DNA of 64,000 nt from Streptomyces sclerotialus (lineage in GTDB: Bacteria > Actinomycetota > Actinomycetes > Streptomycetales > Streptomycetaceae): positions 2,752,501 through 2,816,500 of the forward strand of contig NZ_JBFOHP010000002.1 of assembly GCF_040907265.1 (NCBI RefSeq). The letters are read 5' to 3'. The translations under genes and the position numbers were made by a program. The notes under the pieces were generated by a model. It saw only the letters and a program-made list of their open reading frames with translations. It had not been told where the DNA came from and searched no databases. Positions 52,308 to 61,114 of the stretch are shown here, piece after piece; position 1 is the first letter of the stretch, and every line of letters starts with the position of its first letter.

Positions 52308-53602
52308 GCGCTGCCCCTCTCGTCGTGAGTGTGGCTCTCGTCGTACGTGTCGCTCTCGTTACGGGTGTCGCTTTCGGTACGGGTGCTGCTGCTGTTGCTG
52401 TTATGGATGCCGCTGTCGCATCGAGTGCTGCTCTCCGTAGGGGCGCCGTTCTCTGTACGGGCGCCGCTCTTGATACGGGCGCTGCCGCCCTCGGTGGTCG
52501 GCGAGTGGGGACCCGTCGGCACCGGCAGACCTGCCGGCACCGGCTGCCCCGCCGTTTCCGGCACACCCGTCGTCCCCGGCGCACCCGTCGTCCCCGGCGC
52601 ACCCGTCGGCCCCCGCTCGCCGCAGGAGCGGCGCGGTACCAGGCGGGCCGGGAGCAGTACGGACTCGGCGGGCCTGCCCTCGATCCGTTCCAGCAGGGTG
52701 TGCACGGCGGCCCGGCCCAGTTCGCGGGTGGGCTGCGCGATGGCGGTCAGCGGCGGGTCGGTGTGCGCGAACCACGGCACGTCGTCGTAGACCACCAGCG
52801 CCACGTCGTCCGGCACCCGCAGCCCGCGCGCCCGGATCTCGTCCATCGCGCCGAGCGCCATCAGGTTGTCGGTGGCGAGCACCGCGTCCGGCGGCTCGGG
52901 CAGGTCCAGGAAGCCGCGCATGACCCGGCGGCCGCCGGTGTGCTGCAGGTCGGGCGTGGAGCCGACCCGCTCGTCGGGCAGCTCGATGCCGTACGGGCGC
53001 AGCGCCTCACGGAAGGACCGCAGCCGGTCGGCACCGGTCCGGGTACCGGCCGGCGCGACGATGATCGCGGGGCGGCGGCGGCCCAGCGCGGCGAGGTGCG
53101 CGGCGAGGTCGACGAGCGCGCCCCGGCCGTCGGCCCGTACGCACGGCACGTCCAGCCCGTCCACGGCCCGGTCCAGCAGCACCAGCGGCGTACCGGCCGC
53201 GGCGACCTCGCGCAGCACGGGCGAGCCGGTACCGGCCGAGCTGACCAGCAGGCCGTCGATCCGCCGGTCGACGAGCGTACGGATGTGGTCGTCCTGCTGC
53301 TGCGGGCTCTCGCCGGCGTTGCCGATGACCAGGCTGTAGCCGAGGCTGCGGGCCTCGACCTCCACGGCGTCGGCCAGCTCGGTGAAGAACGGGTTGGTGA
53401 GGTCGCTGATGATCAGCCCGAGCGCGCCGGTACGGGCGGTGCGCAGGGCGCGGGCGACGTTGTTCGGCCGGTAGCCGAGCTCGGCGACCGCGGCGAGCAC
53501 GCGGTCGCGGGTGGCCGCGACCGGCGAGTGGCCGTTGAGCACGCGCGAGACGGTGGCGACGGACACCCCGGCTCGTTCGGCCACGTCCTTGATGTTCGCC
53601 AT
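52304..53602 (-). CDS. rbsR: LacI-family regulator of the ribose operon, with repeat tail
   Basis: A 432-residue repressor; typical length is about 340. The HTH is IKDVAERAGVSVATVSRVLNG with hinge NNVARALRT. The ribose-binding fold has GLIISDLTNPFFTELADAVE, DGLLVSSAGTGSPVLR, VLLDRAVDG and AVLATDNLMALGAM. After RSCGERG the last 100 residues are unusual: a GAPGTTG-type collagen-like section and hexapeptide units (such as TRTESD, TRNESD) encoded by 18-bp repeats. AAAGG precedes the ATG. It is the first gene of the operon, so it regulates itself with the transporter. Confidence 0.9.
   Translation of the reverse strand: MANIKDVAERAGVSVATVSRVLNGHSPVAATRDRVLAAVAELGYRPNNVARALRTARTGALGLIISDLTNPFFTELADAVEVEARSLGYSLVIGNAGESPQQQDDHIRTLVDRRIDGLLVSSAGTGSPVLREVAAAGTPLVLLDRAVDGLDVPCVRADGRGALVDLAAHLAALGRRRPAIIVAPAGTRTGADRLRSFREALRPYGIELPDERVGSTPDLQHTGGRRVMRGFLDLPEPPDAVLATDNLMALGAMDEIRARGLRVPDDVALVVYDDVPWFAHTDPPLTAIAQPTRELGRAAVHTLLERIEGRPAESVLLPARLVPRRSCGERGPTGAPGTTGAPGTTGVPETAGQPVPAGLPVPTGPHSPTTEGGSARIKSGARTENGAPTESSTRCDSGIHNSNSSSTRTESDTRNESDTYDESHTHDERGSA
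52334..52483 (-). repeat. 18-bp tandem repeats at the 3' end of rbsR
   Basis: 150 bp made of seven 18-bp units and one 24-bp unit, each beginning gctctc or similar and containing tacgggtg-like sequence. They encode the hydrophilic hexapeptide tail of the LacI-type protein. Confidence 0.8.
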
Positions 53603-53682
53603 GGCGCCTTTGCCGTCCCGTTCTGCTGTTGGTCCCCGGGCGGCCCGCCGACATGGTGCGGCCGCTCCGGTGAGATTTCGGT

Positions 53683-53727
53683 GTAATCGATTACGCGCGT
53701 CTGTGCGGCGCCTACGTAATCGATTTC
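53683..53727 (-). promoter_or_regulatory. Two LacI-type operators upstream of rbsR
   Basis: GTAATCGATTAC (53683-53694) is a perfect 12-bp palindrome; GTAATCGATTTC (53716-53727) matches it in 10 of 12. Centres are 33 bp apart, about three helix turns, on one DNA face. Both show the central CG typical of LacI operators. They sit 80-125 bp upstream of the rbsR start and should be bound by RbsR. Confidence 0.8.
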
Positions 53728-53876
53728 ATCCCCCTGCCGTCAAGACACCGCACGAGTAGCCTGCGTCACACCGGACACATGGCGCCCGCTCGGACACATG
53801 GTGCCCGTCCCCCTACCCGACGGAAAGACCGCCTCGGACGGCGCCCGGCACGGGACCGGGGAGGCGAGGCGGCGGG

Positions 53877-53911
53877 ATTCCGGGGATTCCGGGGATTCCG
53901 GGGTCCCGGCC
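53877..53911. repeat. 10-bp GGGATTCC-type tandem repeats
   Basis: Three near-identical units containing ggggattcc follow one another in the 310-bp spacer between rbsR and ohr, which also has two copies of cggacacatgg-NNN-cccg near 53770-53810. Confidence 0.6.
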
Positions 53912-53922
53912 CCCGGAAAGGC

Positions 53923-53956
53923 GGAGGGCCGCACCCCCAACGGGATGCGGCCCTCC
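53923..53956 (-). terminator. Hairpin behind the Ohr gene
   Basis: Perfect 11-bp arms GGAGGGCCGCA and TGCGGCCCTCC around a 12-nt loop. The right arm sequence GGATGCGGCCCTCC is repeated at 53984-53997 nearer the stop codon. Confidence 0.6.
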
Positions 53957-54012
53957 AGGCCGGGCAGGCGGCACCCCGCGATCGGATGCGGCCCTCCGGG
54001 GCAAGCGCTGTG

Positions 54013-54441
<429 letters not shown>

Positions 54442-54657
54442 ACGGATTCCTCTCGTACGTACGCCGCGACTCGCGCCCACGATCGCGACGGCTTGCCACG
54501 AGCCTAGCGGGCGCCCGCAAGAGCCTCACCAGCAAGGGGGCTTGACGAACACCCCGGCCGCCGGTACGACGCGGCCACGGTACGGCCCCGCCGCGCGACC
54601 TGGCCACGGTACGACCCTGCCGGCACACCCCGGCCGCGGTCCGGCTCGGACGGACGG

Positions 54658-54811
54658 CCTCGGGCGGGCAGGCGGGTGGACTCAGACGGGCAGGCGGACG
54701 GCCTCGGGCGGACAGGCTGGTGGTCTCAGGCGGGCAGACGGCCGGCCTCAGGCGAGCGGGCTTGCGGACTCAGGCGGACAGGCTGGTGGACTCAGGCGGG
54801 CAGGCTGACGA
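54658..54811. repeat. Seven 22-bp tandem repeats spanning the quinone-reductase-like stop
   Basis: Units start at 54658, 54680, 54702, 54724, 54746, 54768 and 54790, all 22 bp, of the type actcaggcgggcaggctggtgg. The last holds the stop codon (54792-54794) and final codons of the oxidoreductase gene. The rest of this 350-bp gap has no gene. Confidence 0.9.
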
Positions 54812-55811
54812 CCATCTTTCCGGTGTTCTCGCCGCGGAGCATGCCGAGGAACGCCTCGACGCCGTTCTCGATGCCCTCCACGAACGTCTCGCGGTACTTC
54901 AGCTCGCCGGAGCGGATCCAGGCGCTGACCTCCTCGACGAACTGCGGCTGCAGGTCGTAGTGGTCGCCGACGAGCAGGCCCTCCATGCGGAAGCGCTTGG
55001 CGATGATCTGGGCGAGGTTGCGCGGGGCCGGGGTCGGCTCGGTCGCGTTGTACTGCGAGATCATGCCGCAGACGGCGATCCGGCCGTGGAGGTTCAGCGA
55101 CGCGATGGCCGCCTCCAGGTGGTCACCGCCCACGTTGTCGAAGTAGACGTCGATGCCGTCGGGCGCGGCCTCCTTGAGCTGATCCTTCACCGGGCCGTTC
55201 TTGTAGTTGAACGCCGCGTCGAAGCCGTACTCCTCCAGCAGGACCTTGACCTTCTCGTCCGAACCGGCCGAGCCGATCACGCGGGACGCGCCCTTGAGCT
55301 TGGCGATCTGGCCGACCTGGCCGCCGACCGCGCCCGCCGCGCCGGAGACGAACACCGCGTCCCCCTCCTTGAACTGCGCGACCCGCAGCAGACCGGCGTA
55401 CGCGGTCAGGCCCGGCATGCCCAGCACGCCGAGGTAGGTGCTCAGCGGCGCGGCCTCAGGGTCCACCTTCACCGCGGACTTGGCCTTGACCACGGCGTAC
55501 TCACGCCAGCCCGCGAAGTGCAGCGCCTGGTCGCCCGCCGCGAAGCCCTCCGCCTTCGAAGCGAGGACCTCGCCGACCGCGCCGCCCTCCATCGGCTCGT
55601 CCAGCTTGAACGGCTCGGTGTACGACTTGGCCGTGCTCATCCGGCCGCGCATGTACGGGTCGACGGAGAAGTGGCGGTTGCGGACCAGGATCTGGCCCTC
55701 GGCGAGCTCGGGGATCTGGGCCTCTCGCAGGGCGAAGTCGGCCGGGGTCGGCCAGCCCTGCGGGCGGGCGACGAGGTGCCATTCGCGGCCGGTCGTGGGG
55801 AGTGCGGACAT
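54792..55811 (-). CDS. NADP-dependent MDR oxidoreductase, curcumin-reductase type
   Basis: A 339-residue zinc-free medium-chain reductase. N-terminal WHLVARPQGWPTPADF and HFSVDPYMRGRM are typical of the prostaglandin/curcumin-reductase branch. The Rossmann motif is VSGAAGAVGGQVGQIAKLKG, followed by NYKNG and YFDNVGGDHLEAA. The enzyme reduces alpha-beta-unsaturated carbonyls or quinones. AGGAGG lies 7 nt before the ATG. It diverges from the MarR gene, with a palindrome between them, so it is probably repressed by MarR and induced by electrophiles. Confidence 0.92.
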   Translation of the reverse strand: MSALPTTGREWHLVARPQGWPTPADFALREAQIPELAEGQILVRNRHFSVDPYMRGRMSTAKSYTEPFKLDEPMEGGAVGEVLASKAEGFAAGDQALHFAGWREYAVVKAKSAVKVDPEAAPLSTYLGVLGMPGLTAYAGLLRVAQFKEGDAVFVSGAAGAVGGQVGQIAKLKGASRVIGSAGSDEKVKVLLEEYGFDAAFNYKNGPVKDQLKEAAPDGIDVYFDNVGGDHLEAAIASLNLHGRIAVCGMISQYNATEPTPAPRNLAQIIAKRFRMEGLLVGDHYDLQPQFVEEVSAWIRSGELKYRETFVEGIENGVEAFLGMLRGENTGKMVVSLPA

Positions 55812-55836
55812 GCCCGGAGCCTCCTGATGCGGGAGA

Positions 55837-55891
55837 TGTTTCATGTACTGAAACAACCATGCTCCTCAATATTTCAGGTTGTCAAGCAACC
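55837..55891. promoter_or_regulatory. Two dyads in the MarR/MDR divergent promoter
   Basis: TGTTTCA-5 nt-TGAAACA (55837-55855) and GGTTG-TCAAG-CAACC (55877-55891) are perfect inverted repeats. The first lies 25 bp from the oxidoreductase start; the second lies just before the MarR -10 box TATCCT (55895-55900). These are the likely MarR sites. Confidence 0.65.
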
Positions 55892-55907
55892 GGGTATCCT
55901 CGTGGGT

Positions 55908-56411
55908 ATGACGCCTCGCACCGACCCGTTGACTCTCGAGGTCGTGGAACTGATCGGCACCGTCGTCGCCCGCTACCACGAGGAGTACGAGCACGCCGCG
56001 GCCGAGCACGCCCTGACCGGCGCCCAGGCCCGCGTGCTCAGCCTGCTCGCGCAGGAGCCGCTCCCCATGCGCCGCATCGCCCAGAGCCTGAAGTGCGAGC
56101 CGTCGAACATCACGGGGATCGTGGACCGTCTGGAGTCCCGCGGTCTCGTCGAGCGCCGCCCCGACCCGGCCGACCGCCGCGTCAAGCTCGCCGCGCCGAC
56201 CGAGGAGGGCCGGACCACGGCCCAGGAGCTGCGCGCCGCGCTCGGCTTCGCCCGCGAGCCCCTGGGCGGCCTGACCGTCACCGAGCGCACGGTGCTCAAG
56301 GAGCTGCTGCGCCGGATGCTGGGCCTGGACGCGGACGGCGCCGACGACGCCGACGACACGGACGGCGGTGCCGGCACCGCCGACGGCGAGGGCACCGCGC
56401 CTCTAGTCTGA
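55908..56411 (+). CDS. MarR-family transcriptional regulator
   Basis: A 167-residue winged-helix repressor. The HTH is [26 protein letters not shown] with recognition helix [21 protein letters not shown] and wing [16 protein letters not shown]. No conserved Cys at the OhrR position (N-terminal region) is seen, so it is not an obvious peroxide sensor. An acidic tail rich in Asp, Gly and Ala (about 145-163) follows the last helix. TATCCT lies 7 nt before the ATG, so its message is probably leaderless. Confidence 0.9.
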   Translation: MTPRTDPLTLEVVELIGTVVARYHEEYEHAAAEHALTGAQARVLSLLAQEPLPMRRIAQSLKCEPSNITGIVDRLESRGLVERRPDPADRRVKLAAPTEEGRTTAQELRAALGFAREPLGGLTVTERTVLKELLRRMLGLDADGADDADDTDGGAGTADGEGTAPLV

Positions 56412-56415
56412 GGCC

Positions 56416-57048
56416 ATGAGCGCCGAAACCAGCCGAAACAGCCGTCCTGTCGTTGATTTCTATTTCGACCCGCTCTGTCCCTTCGCCTGGATCTCCTCCC
56501 GCTGGATTCTGGAGGTGGAGCGCCACCGCGACCTGGAGCTGCGCTTCCGGGTCATGAGCCTGGCCGTCCTCAACGAAGGCCGCGAGGACCTCCCCGAGCG
56601 GTACAAGGAGCTGCTGGAGCGGGGCTGGGGCCCGGTGCGCGTCTGCGTCGCCGCCGCCCAGCAGCGCGGCGAGGGGGTGCTGCGCGACCTGTACACGGCG
56701 CTCGGTACACGGATCCACAACGACGGCCGCGGCGAGGAGACGGACGCGGTGATCGCGGAGGCGCTGGCCGAGACCGGGCTCCCCGCCGAGCTGGCCGAGG
56801 CGGCGCACAGCACCGCGTACGACAAGGCGCTGCGGAAGAGCCACCACGAGGGCATGGACCCGGTCGGCTACGAGGTCGGCACGCCCACGATCCACATCGA
56901 CGGCGTGGCCTTCTTCGGCCCCGTACTGTCCGCGATCCCGCGCGGCGAGGAAGCGGTGCGGGTCTTCGACGGCGCCCGGCTGCTGGCCGGTTACGACAAG
57001 TTCTTCGAGCTCAAGCGCTCCCGCACCGGCGATCTCGACTTCAGCTGA
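56416..57048 (+). CDS. DsbA-fold oxidoreductase, Rv2466c-like
   Basis: A 210-residue thioredoxin-fold protein with a helical insert. [18 protein letters not shown] is the active segment, with Cys21; the second Cys of the usual CxxC is Ala24 here, so it works as a one-Cys enzyme or not as a disulfide oxidase. [19 protein letters not shown] carries the cis-Pro. The mycobacterial homologue is a mycothiol-dependent nitroreductase. TAGTCT is 6 nt before the ATG and overlaps the MarR stop; a separate leaderless message is likely, with possible read-through from MarR. Confidence 0.85.
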   Translation: MSAETSRNSRPVVDFYFDPLCPFAWISSRWILEVERHRDLELRFRVMSLAVLNEGREDLPERYKELLERGWGPVRVCVAAAQQRGEGVLRDLYTALGTRIHNDGRGEETDAVIAEALAETGLPAELAEAAHSTAYDKALRKSHHEGMDPVGYEVGTPTIHIDGVAFFGPVLSAIPRGEEAVRVFDGARLLAGYDKFFELKRSRTGDLDFS

Positions 57049-58279
57049 CCCGTCGTCCGGCGGCGGAGGCCCCGTCCGCCGCCGCGCCCTCCCGTAAGCG
57101 CCGCGCCCGCAGCACCAGTTCCAGCGCGAAACGCCGGTCCGGGTCGTCCAGCTCCTCGCCCCACAGGTCGCGGAGCTGGCGCAGCCGGTAGCGGACGGTC
57201 TGCGGGTGCACACCGAGCCGGGCGGCCACCTCCGGTGCGCCGCCGCGCGTCTCCAGCCAGGCGAGGAGGGTGTCGGCGAGCCGCCGGGCGTGGCCGGGAC
57301 CGAAGCTCTCCAGGGGCGCCAGGCTGCGCCGGGTGAGGTCGGCGATCAGCTCTTCGGGGGGCAGCAGGACGAGCGCTTCGGTGTGCTCGGTGCAGTGCAG
57401 CAGCTCCCCCGGGGGCAGCAGTCCGCGCTCCACGAGGCCGAGCGCGGCCTCCGCCCAGTGCAGGGAGGCGGCCGCGGCGGCGAGCGGTACGGGTGGCCCG
57501 ACCGCGCCCGACCAGCCGGCCGTGGCCCGCGCCAGCAGGCCGTGCCGGCCCGCCGCTTCCGGTTCCGGCAGGATCACGCACGGCCGCTCGCGTTCCATGT
57601 CCAGCAGGACGCCGGGGCCGACGGCCGGTGCCACGGCCTCCTGCGCGGGCCGCGACAGCACGGCGACCGCGACGCGTTCGGGGAGCGGCCAGCCGATCCG
57701 GGCGGCGCGCTCGGCGACGGCCGGGCCGCCGTCCAGGATCTCCGCCATCAGCTGTCGTTGCAGCCGGAGCCGCTCGCCGGCCTGCCGGGCGGCGGCCTCG
57801 GCGTGGCCGCGTACGGACTGGGCGACCAGTCCGTCCAGGTACGCGAAGCCGGATTCGGCCAGTTCGTACATCGCCGGGGCCGGGATCTCCGCCTGCTGGC
57901 CGATCTCGGCGAGCCGCCGCCAGGCCAGCCGTACGCCGAGCCGGTAGATGGCCTGGAGGGCGTCCAGGCTGCGGCCGTGCAGGCCCTCGCCCCGGCCGAA
58001 GTCCTGGAAGTCCTGCGGCAGGCCCTGGGGCTGCTCGTCGCCCGTGGCGAGGTGCGTGACGAAGTGCTCCAGCGCCCGGCGGATGCCCACCAGCGCCTTG
58101 GGCTCGCCGAGTTCGTCCAGGACGACGGGCAGGTGCGGGTACTCCCGGCGGATCTCGCGCAGGATCTCTTCGGCGAGGGCGGGCACCTGGTCCATGGCCA
58201 GGGTGGTGAAGCGGTGCACCCGGAGGCGCGGCACCTCCCGCCACGCGGGGCCCACAGCGGCCACCGCCCGCCTACTCAC
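57041..58279 (-). CDS. PucR/CdaR-family transcriptional regulator
   Basis: A 412-residue regulator from a GTG. N-terminal helical region (about 1-150; [28 protein letters not shown] is typical), a middle GGDEF-like part, and a C-terminal Puc[30 protein letters not shown]. It belongs to the same superfamily as FasR but is more divergent. Its stop overlaps the Rv2466c-like gene's end by 8 bp on the opposite strand, and its start overlaps the DUF2613 gene by 8 bp, so it is translated with that small gene. Confidence 0.87.
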   Translation of the reverse strand: MSRRAVAAVGPAWREVPRLRVHRFTTLAMDQVPALAEEILREIRREYPHLPVVLDELGEPKALVGIRRALEHFVTHLATGDEQPQGLPQDFQDFGRGEGLHGRSLDALQAIYRLGVRLAWRRLAEIGQQAEIPAPAMYELAESGFAYLDGLVAQSVRGHAEAAARQAGERLRLQRQLMAEILDGGPAVAERAARIGWPLPERVAVAVLSRPAQEAVAPAVGPGVLLDMERERPCVILPEPEAAGRHGLLARATAGWSGAVGPPVPLAAAAASLHWAEAALGLVERGLLPPGELLHCTEHTEALVLLPPEELIADLTRRSLAPLESFGPGHARRLADTLLAWLETRGGAPEVAARLGVHPQTVRYRLRQLRDLWGEELDDPDRRFALELVLRARRLREGAAADGASAAGRRVS

Positions 58280-58418
58280 CGGTCCGGTCGAAGGTGACCA
58301 GTGGGACGTTCGGCTGCTCCGGGGTGGCGTTCAGCGCGGCGACGGCGCCGAGGGCCGCGCCGACGGCCAGCGCGGCGGCGGCGATACAGGTCAGGGCTGC
58401 GGCGAGCAGTCTCGGCAT
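58272..58418 (-). CDS. DUF2613-like small membrane or secreted protein
   Basis: A 48-residue protein with a single hydrophobic segment (about 6-30, AALTCIAAAALAVGAALGAVAAL) after MPRLL, ending in TFDRTGE. It fits the DUF2613 type, which in mycobacteria lies next to aftD (Rv0236A beside Rv0236c). Here an aftD-like gene is 3.4 kb away in the opposite direction, so the link is partly preserved. The ATG at 58418 is chosen because the longer frame is basic and Pro-rich. It overlaps the PucR gene and heads that operon. Confidence 0.65.
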   Translation of the reverse strand: MPRLLAAALTCIAAAALAVGAALGAVAALNATPEQPNVPLVTFDRTGE

Positions 58419-58778
58419 GGCGCGGCGGACCCTTCGTCGTGGTGGCGGGCGCGGCGCCCGGTACCGGTCTGACGGCAGTCGCGGTGTGCCGAGTCTGAAA
58501 GGGAGTTGACGGTCTGTCAAGTACTCCCCTACGGTTCCCGGGCCGATGGCCGGGAACCGCCTCCGGGACGGTTTCGGCCCGCTTCCGGCTTCCCTTCGGC
58601 CCACCTCCGTACACCGCCACGCGGCCCGGCGGGGCCGCCGCTACCGTGTCCCACCCGGGCCCGTGCTCCCGCATCCGTACAGCGCCGCCTTCCCGGCCGG
58701 TCGGCCCCGGGTCCCAAGGCCACCGAAGTCGCTCCACGTGCACTGCCCCCGCCCCTGCCTCACCACAGGAGTGCCCGT

Positions 58779-59813
58779 ATGCGGAAGACTGCCTCACCCC
58801 TGTCCCTGGCGCTGCTCGGCAGCGGCGTCTTCCTGCTGGTACTGGCGGCGATGCTGGCCTGGTACGTGGAGCCGCGGGCGAAGCGCACCCCCGTGGACGT
58901 CGACGTCACCACGGTCTTCACCGGTACCGGGCGCTACTTCGAGACGGAGGACCTGGAGACCAGAAAGGGCCGGATCACCATCACCCGGCACGTGCTCGGC
59001 GACGTGGCGGCGAGCGAGCGCAGCGGGCGCGCCGTGTGGGACGTGTCCACCACCGTCGACACCCCTCGGACGCTGCGGCTGAAGGACCCCCGTAAGGCGC
59101 TGCTGTGGACCACGGCACGCTGGGTCACCGACCGGCGGACGAACGAGCCCGTGCACTGCTGCGGGGAGTCCCCCGCGCGTTACGAGGGCGAGGCGTACCT
59201 GAAGTTCCCCTTCGACGTGCAGCGGCGCACGTACCGCTGGTGGGACGACACGCTGCAGGCGGCGGTCCCGCTCAGGTTCGCCGGGACGCGGTGGGTGGCG
59301 GGCTATCAGGGCTACGTGTTCACGGGGTCCGTGCCGCCGGCCAGGACGGGCAGCAGGCAGGTGCCGGGCAAGCTCGTGGGCCGGAAGAAGCAGCCGCAGA
59401 TCCAGGCCGAGGAGTGGTACGCCAACGGTGGGATCGAGCTGGTCGTGGACCGGCGCACCGGCCGGATCGTCGACGCCGTGATCTCGCCGCGCAGGACGCT
59501 GCGGGCGCCCGGCGGGGAGCGGGACGTGGTCACGCTGCTGGACGGCCGGCGGCTGCGCTTCACGCCCGCCACCCGGCGCGCGCAGGTGGCGCTGGCGGAC
59601 GCGGACGCCACGAAGCTGCGGCTGGCCGGGGAGACGGTCCCGCCGTGGACGGCCGGGGCGGGCGGCGTACTGGCCCTGGCGGGCGCGGTGCTCGTGGCCA
59701 TCGGGCGGCGACCGCGCCCCGATGCTGCGCGCGGTGACGAAGAGGCGGGCGGCACCGGGCCGGAATTTGTCACTCCGGTGAGTGGCCAGGGCGGGGCACG
59801 CGGCGAACACTGA
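58779..59813 (+). CDS. DUF3068 family membrane-anchored protein
   Basis: A 344-residue protein with an N-terminal hydrophobic anchor (about 7-28, LALLGSGVFLLVLAAMLAWYV) and a second membrane segment at about 286-310. The exterior domain between them has DVDVTTVFTGTG, WWDDTL, FPFDVQRRTY and GIELVVDRRTGRIVDAV, the DUF3068 core. The family is also named PorA-like, but pore activity is unproven here. GGAG precedes the ATG. It lies ahead of glycosyltransferase genes for surface arabinan-like chains, so an envelope role is inferred. Confidence 0.83.
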   Translation: MRKTASPLSLALLGSGVFLLVLAAMLAWYVEPRAKRTPVDVDVTTVFTGTGRYFETEDLETRKGRITITRHVLGDVAASERSGRAVWDVSTTVDTPRTLRLKDPRKALLWTTARWVTDRRTNEPVHCCGESPARYEGEAYLKFPFDVQRRTYRWWDDTLQAAVPLRFAGTRWVAGYQGYVFTGSVPPARTGSRQVPGKLVGRKKQPQIQAEEWYANGGIELVVDRRTGRIVDAVISPRRTLRAPGGERDVVTLLDGRRLRFTPATRRAQVALADADATKLRLAGETVPPWTAGAGGVLALAGAVLVAIGRRPRPDAARGDEEAGGTGPEFVTPVSGQGGARGEH

Positions 59814-59920
59814 CGTCCCCACGGGCCGGCGTCGCTTTCCGGTCGGCTCGTTCCGCACGGCTCAGTACGCAGTACGTCCCCCACCCTAGGTACCGCACCC
59901 TGAGACGAGTTGGAGCGCAG

Positions 59921-61114
59921 ATGCCCCAGCACGTGCCACCGCCGCCGCACGCCCCTACCCTGGAGCCCGTACGCCCCTGGCGCGGGCCGGTACGCCCGCA
60001 CGCCCGCACGCCGTCACGCCCGGCGCCGCCGCCCTTCCCGCGCCGCATCGTCTTCCTCGCCCGCCGCGACCTCGGGAACCCCGCGGCGGGCGGCTCCGAA
60101 CTCCTCGTCGACCGGCTCGCCGAAGGGCTCACCGCGCTGGGCCACCAGGTCACGCTGCTGTGCGGCGGGCCCGCCGCACACCGCGACTACCGGGTGGTCT
60201 CGGCAGGCGGTGACGCGAGCCACTTCCTGCGCATACGGGGCCAGTTCGCCCGCCAGGTGGGCGACTGCGACCTGCTGGTGGAGGTGTGCAACGGGATGCC
60301 CTACCTCGCGCCCCTCTGGCACAGCGGACCGACCCTCTGCCTGGTCAACCACGTCCACACCGACCTGTGGGGGCTGCGCTACCCGGCCCCCGCAGCGCGC
60401 CTGGGCCGCAGCCTGGAGCGCTGGGCGCTGGCCGGCACCCACCGCGGCAACCTGATGGTCGCGGTCTCCGACTCCACCGCAGGGGCGCTGCGGGACCTCG
60501 GCGTACCGGGGGACCGCATCCGGCTGGTCCACAACGGCGTCGAGGAGCCGGGCCCGCTGCTCCCGAAGTCCCCCGAACCGCTGTTCCTGGCCATGGGCAG
60601 ACTCGTCGAGTACAAGCGGATCGGCCTGCTCCTGCGCCTGTGGGAGCGCGTACGGCCGGTCACCGGCGGCCGCCTGGTCATCGTCGGGGACGGGCCGGAG
60701 CGCCGCCGTCTGGAGGACCTGGCGGGCCCCGGCGTCCGCTTCACGGGCCACGTGAGCGAGCGCGAGAAGCACGAACTGCTGTGCCGCGCCTGGCTGCTGC
60801 TGCACCCCTCGCTCATCGAGGGGTGGGGCCTGGTGGTCATGGAGGCCGCCGCCCGGCGCACCCCGGCCGTCGGCTTCGACATACCGGGCCTGCGCGACTC
60901 CGTGCACGACGGGGTGACCGGGCTGCTCGCCCGAGGGGAGAGCGCCTTCGCCGCCCACTGGTGCGCGCTCGCCCTCAGTGGGCAGCGCCGCCACGCGATG
61001 GGCCGTGCGGCCGAGCTGCGCGCCGCGCGCTTCCGCTGGAGCACCACGGTCAGCAGCTTCCGCGCGGTGGCGGCGGAGGCCTCGGAGACCGCCCGCACGG
61101 CCCCGGGGAGGTGA
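59921..61114 (+). CDS. Glycosyltransferase family 4-type enzyme
   Basis: A 397-residue GT-B enzyme. After a Pro-rich leader of about 40 residues the fold begins IVFLARRDLGNPAAGGSELLVDRLAEGL. The donor half has LVHNGVEEPG, LFLAMGRLVEYKRIGLLLRL, GRLVIVGDGPERRRLEDL, and the EX7E motif in HPSLIEGWGLVVMEAAARRTP. It probably moves a sugar from a nucleotide donor to a lipid or polysaccharide acceptor on the inner face. Its stop overlaps the methyltransferase start by 4 nt (GTGA). Confidence 0.9.
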   Translation: MPQHVPPPPHAPTLEPVRPWRGPVRPHARTPSRPAPPPFPRRIVFLARRDLGNPAAGGSELLVDRLAEGLTALGHQVTLLCGGPAAHRDYRVVSAGGDASHFLRIRGQFARQVGDCDLLVEVCNGMPYLAPLWHSGPTLCLVNHVHTDLWGLRYPAPAARLGRSLERWALAGTHRGNLMVAVSDSTAGALRDLGVPGDRIRLVHNGVEEPGPLLPKSPEPLFLAMGRLVEYKRIGLLLRLWERVRPVTGGRLVIVGDGPERRRLEDLAGPGVRFTGHVSEREKHELLCRAWLLLHPSLIEGWGLVVMEAAARRTPAVGFDIPGLRDSVHDGVTGLLARGESAFAAHWCALALSGQRRHAMGRAAELRAARFRWSTTVSSFRAVAAEASETARTAPGR

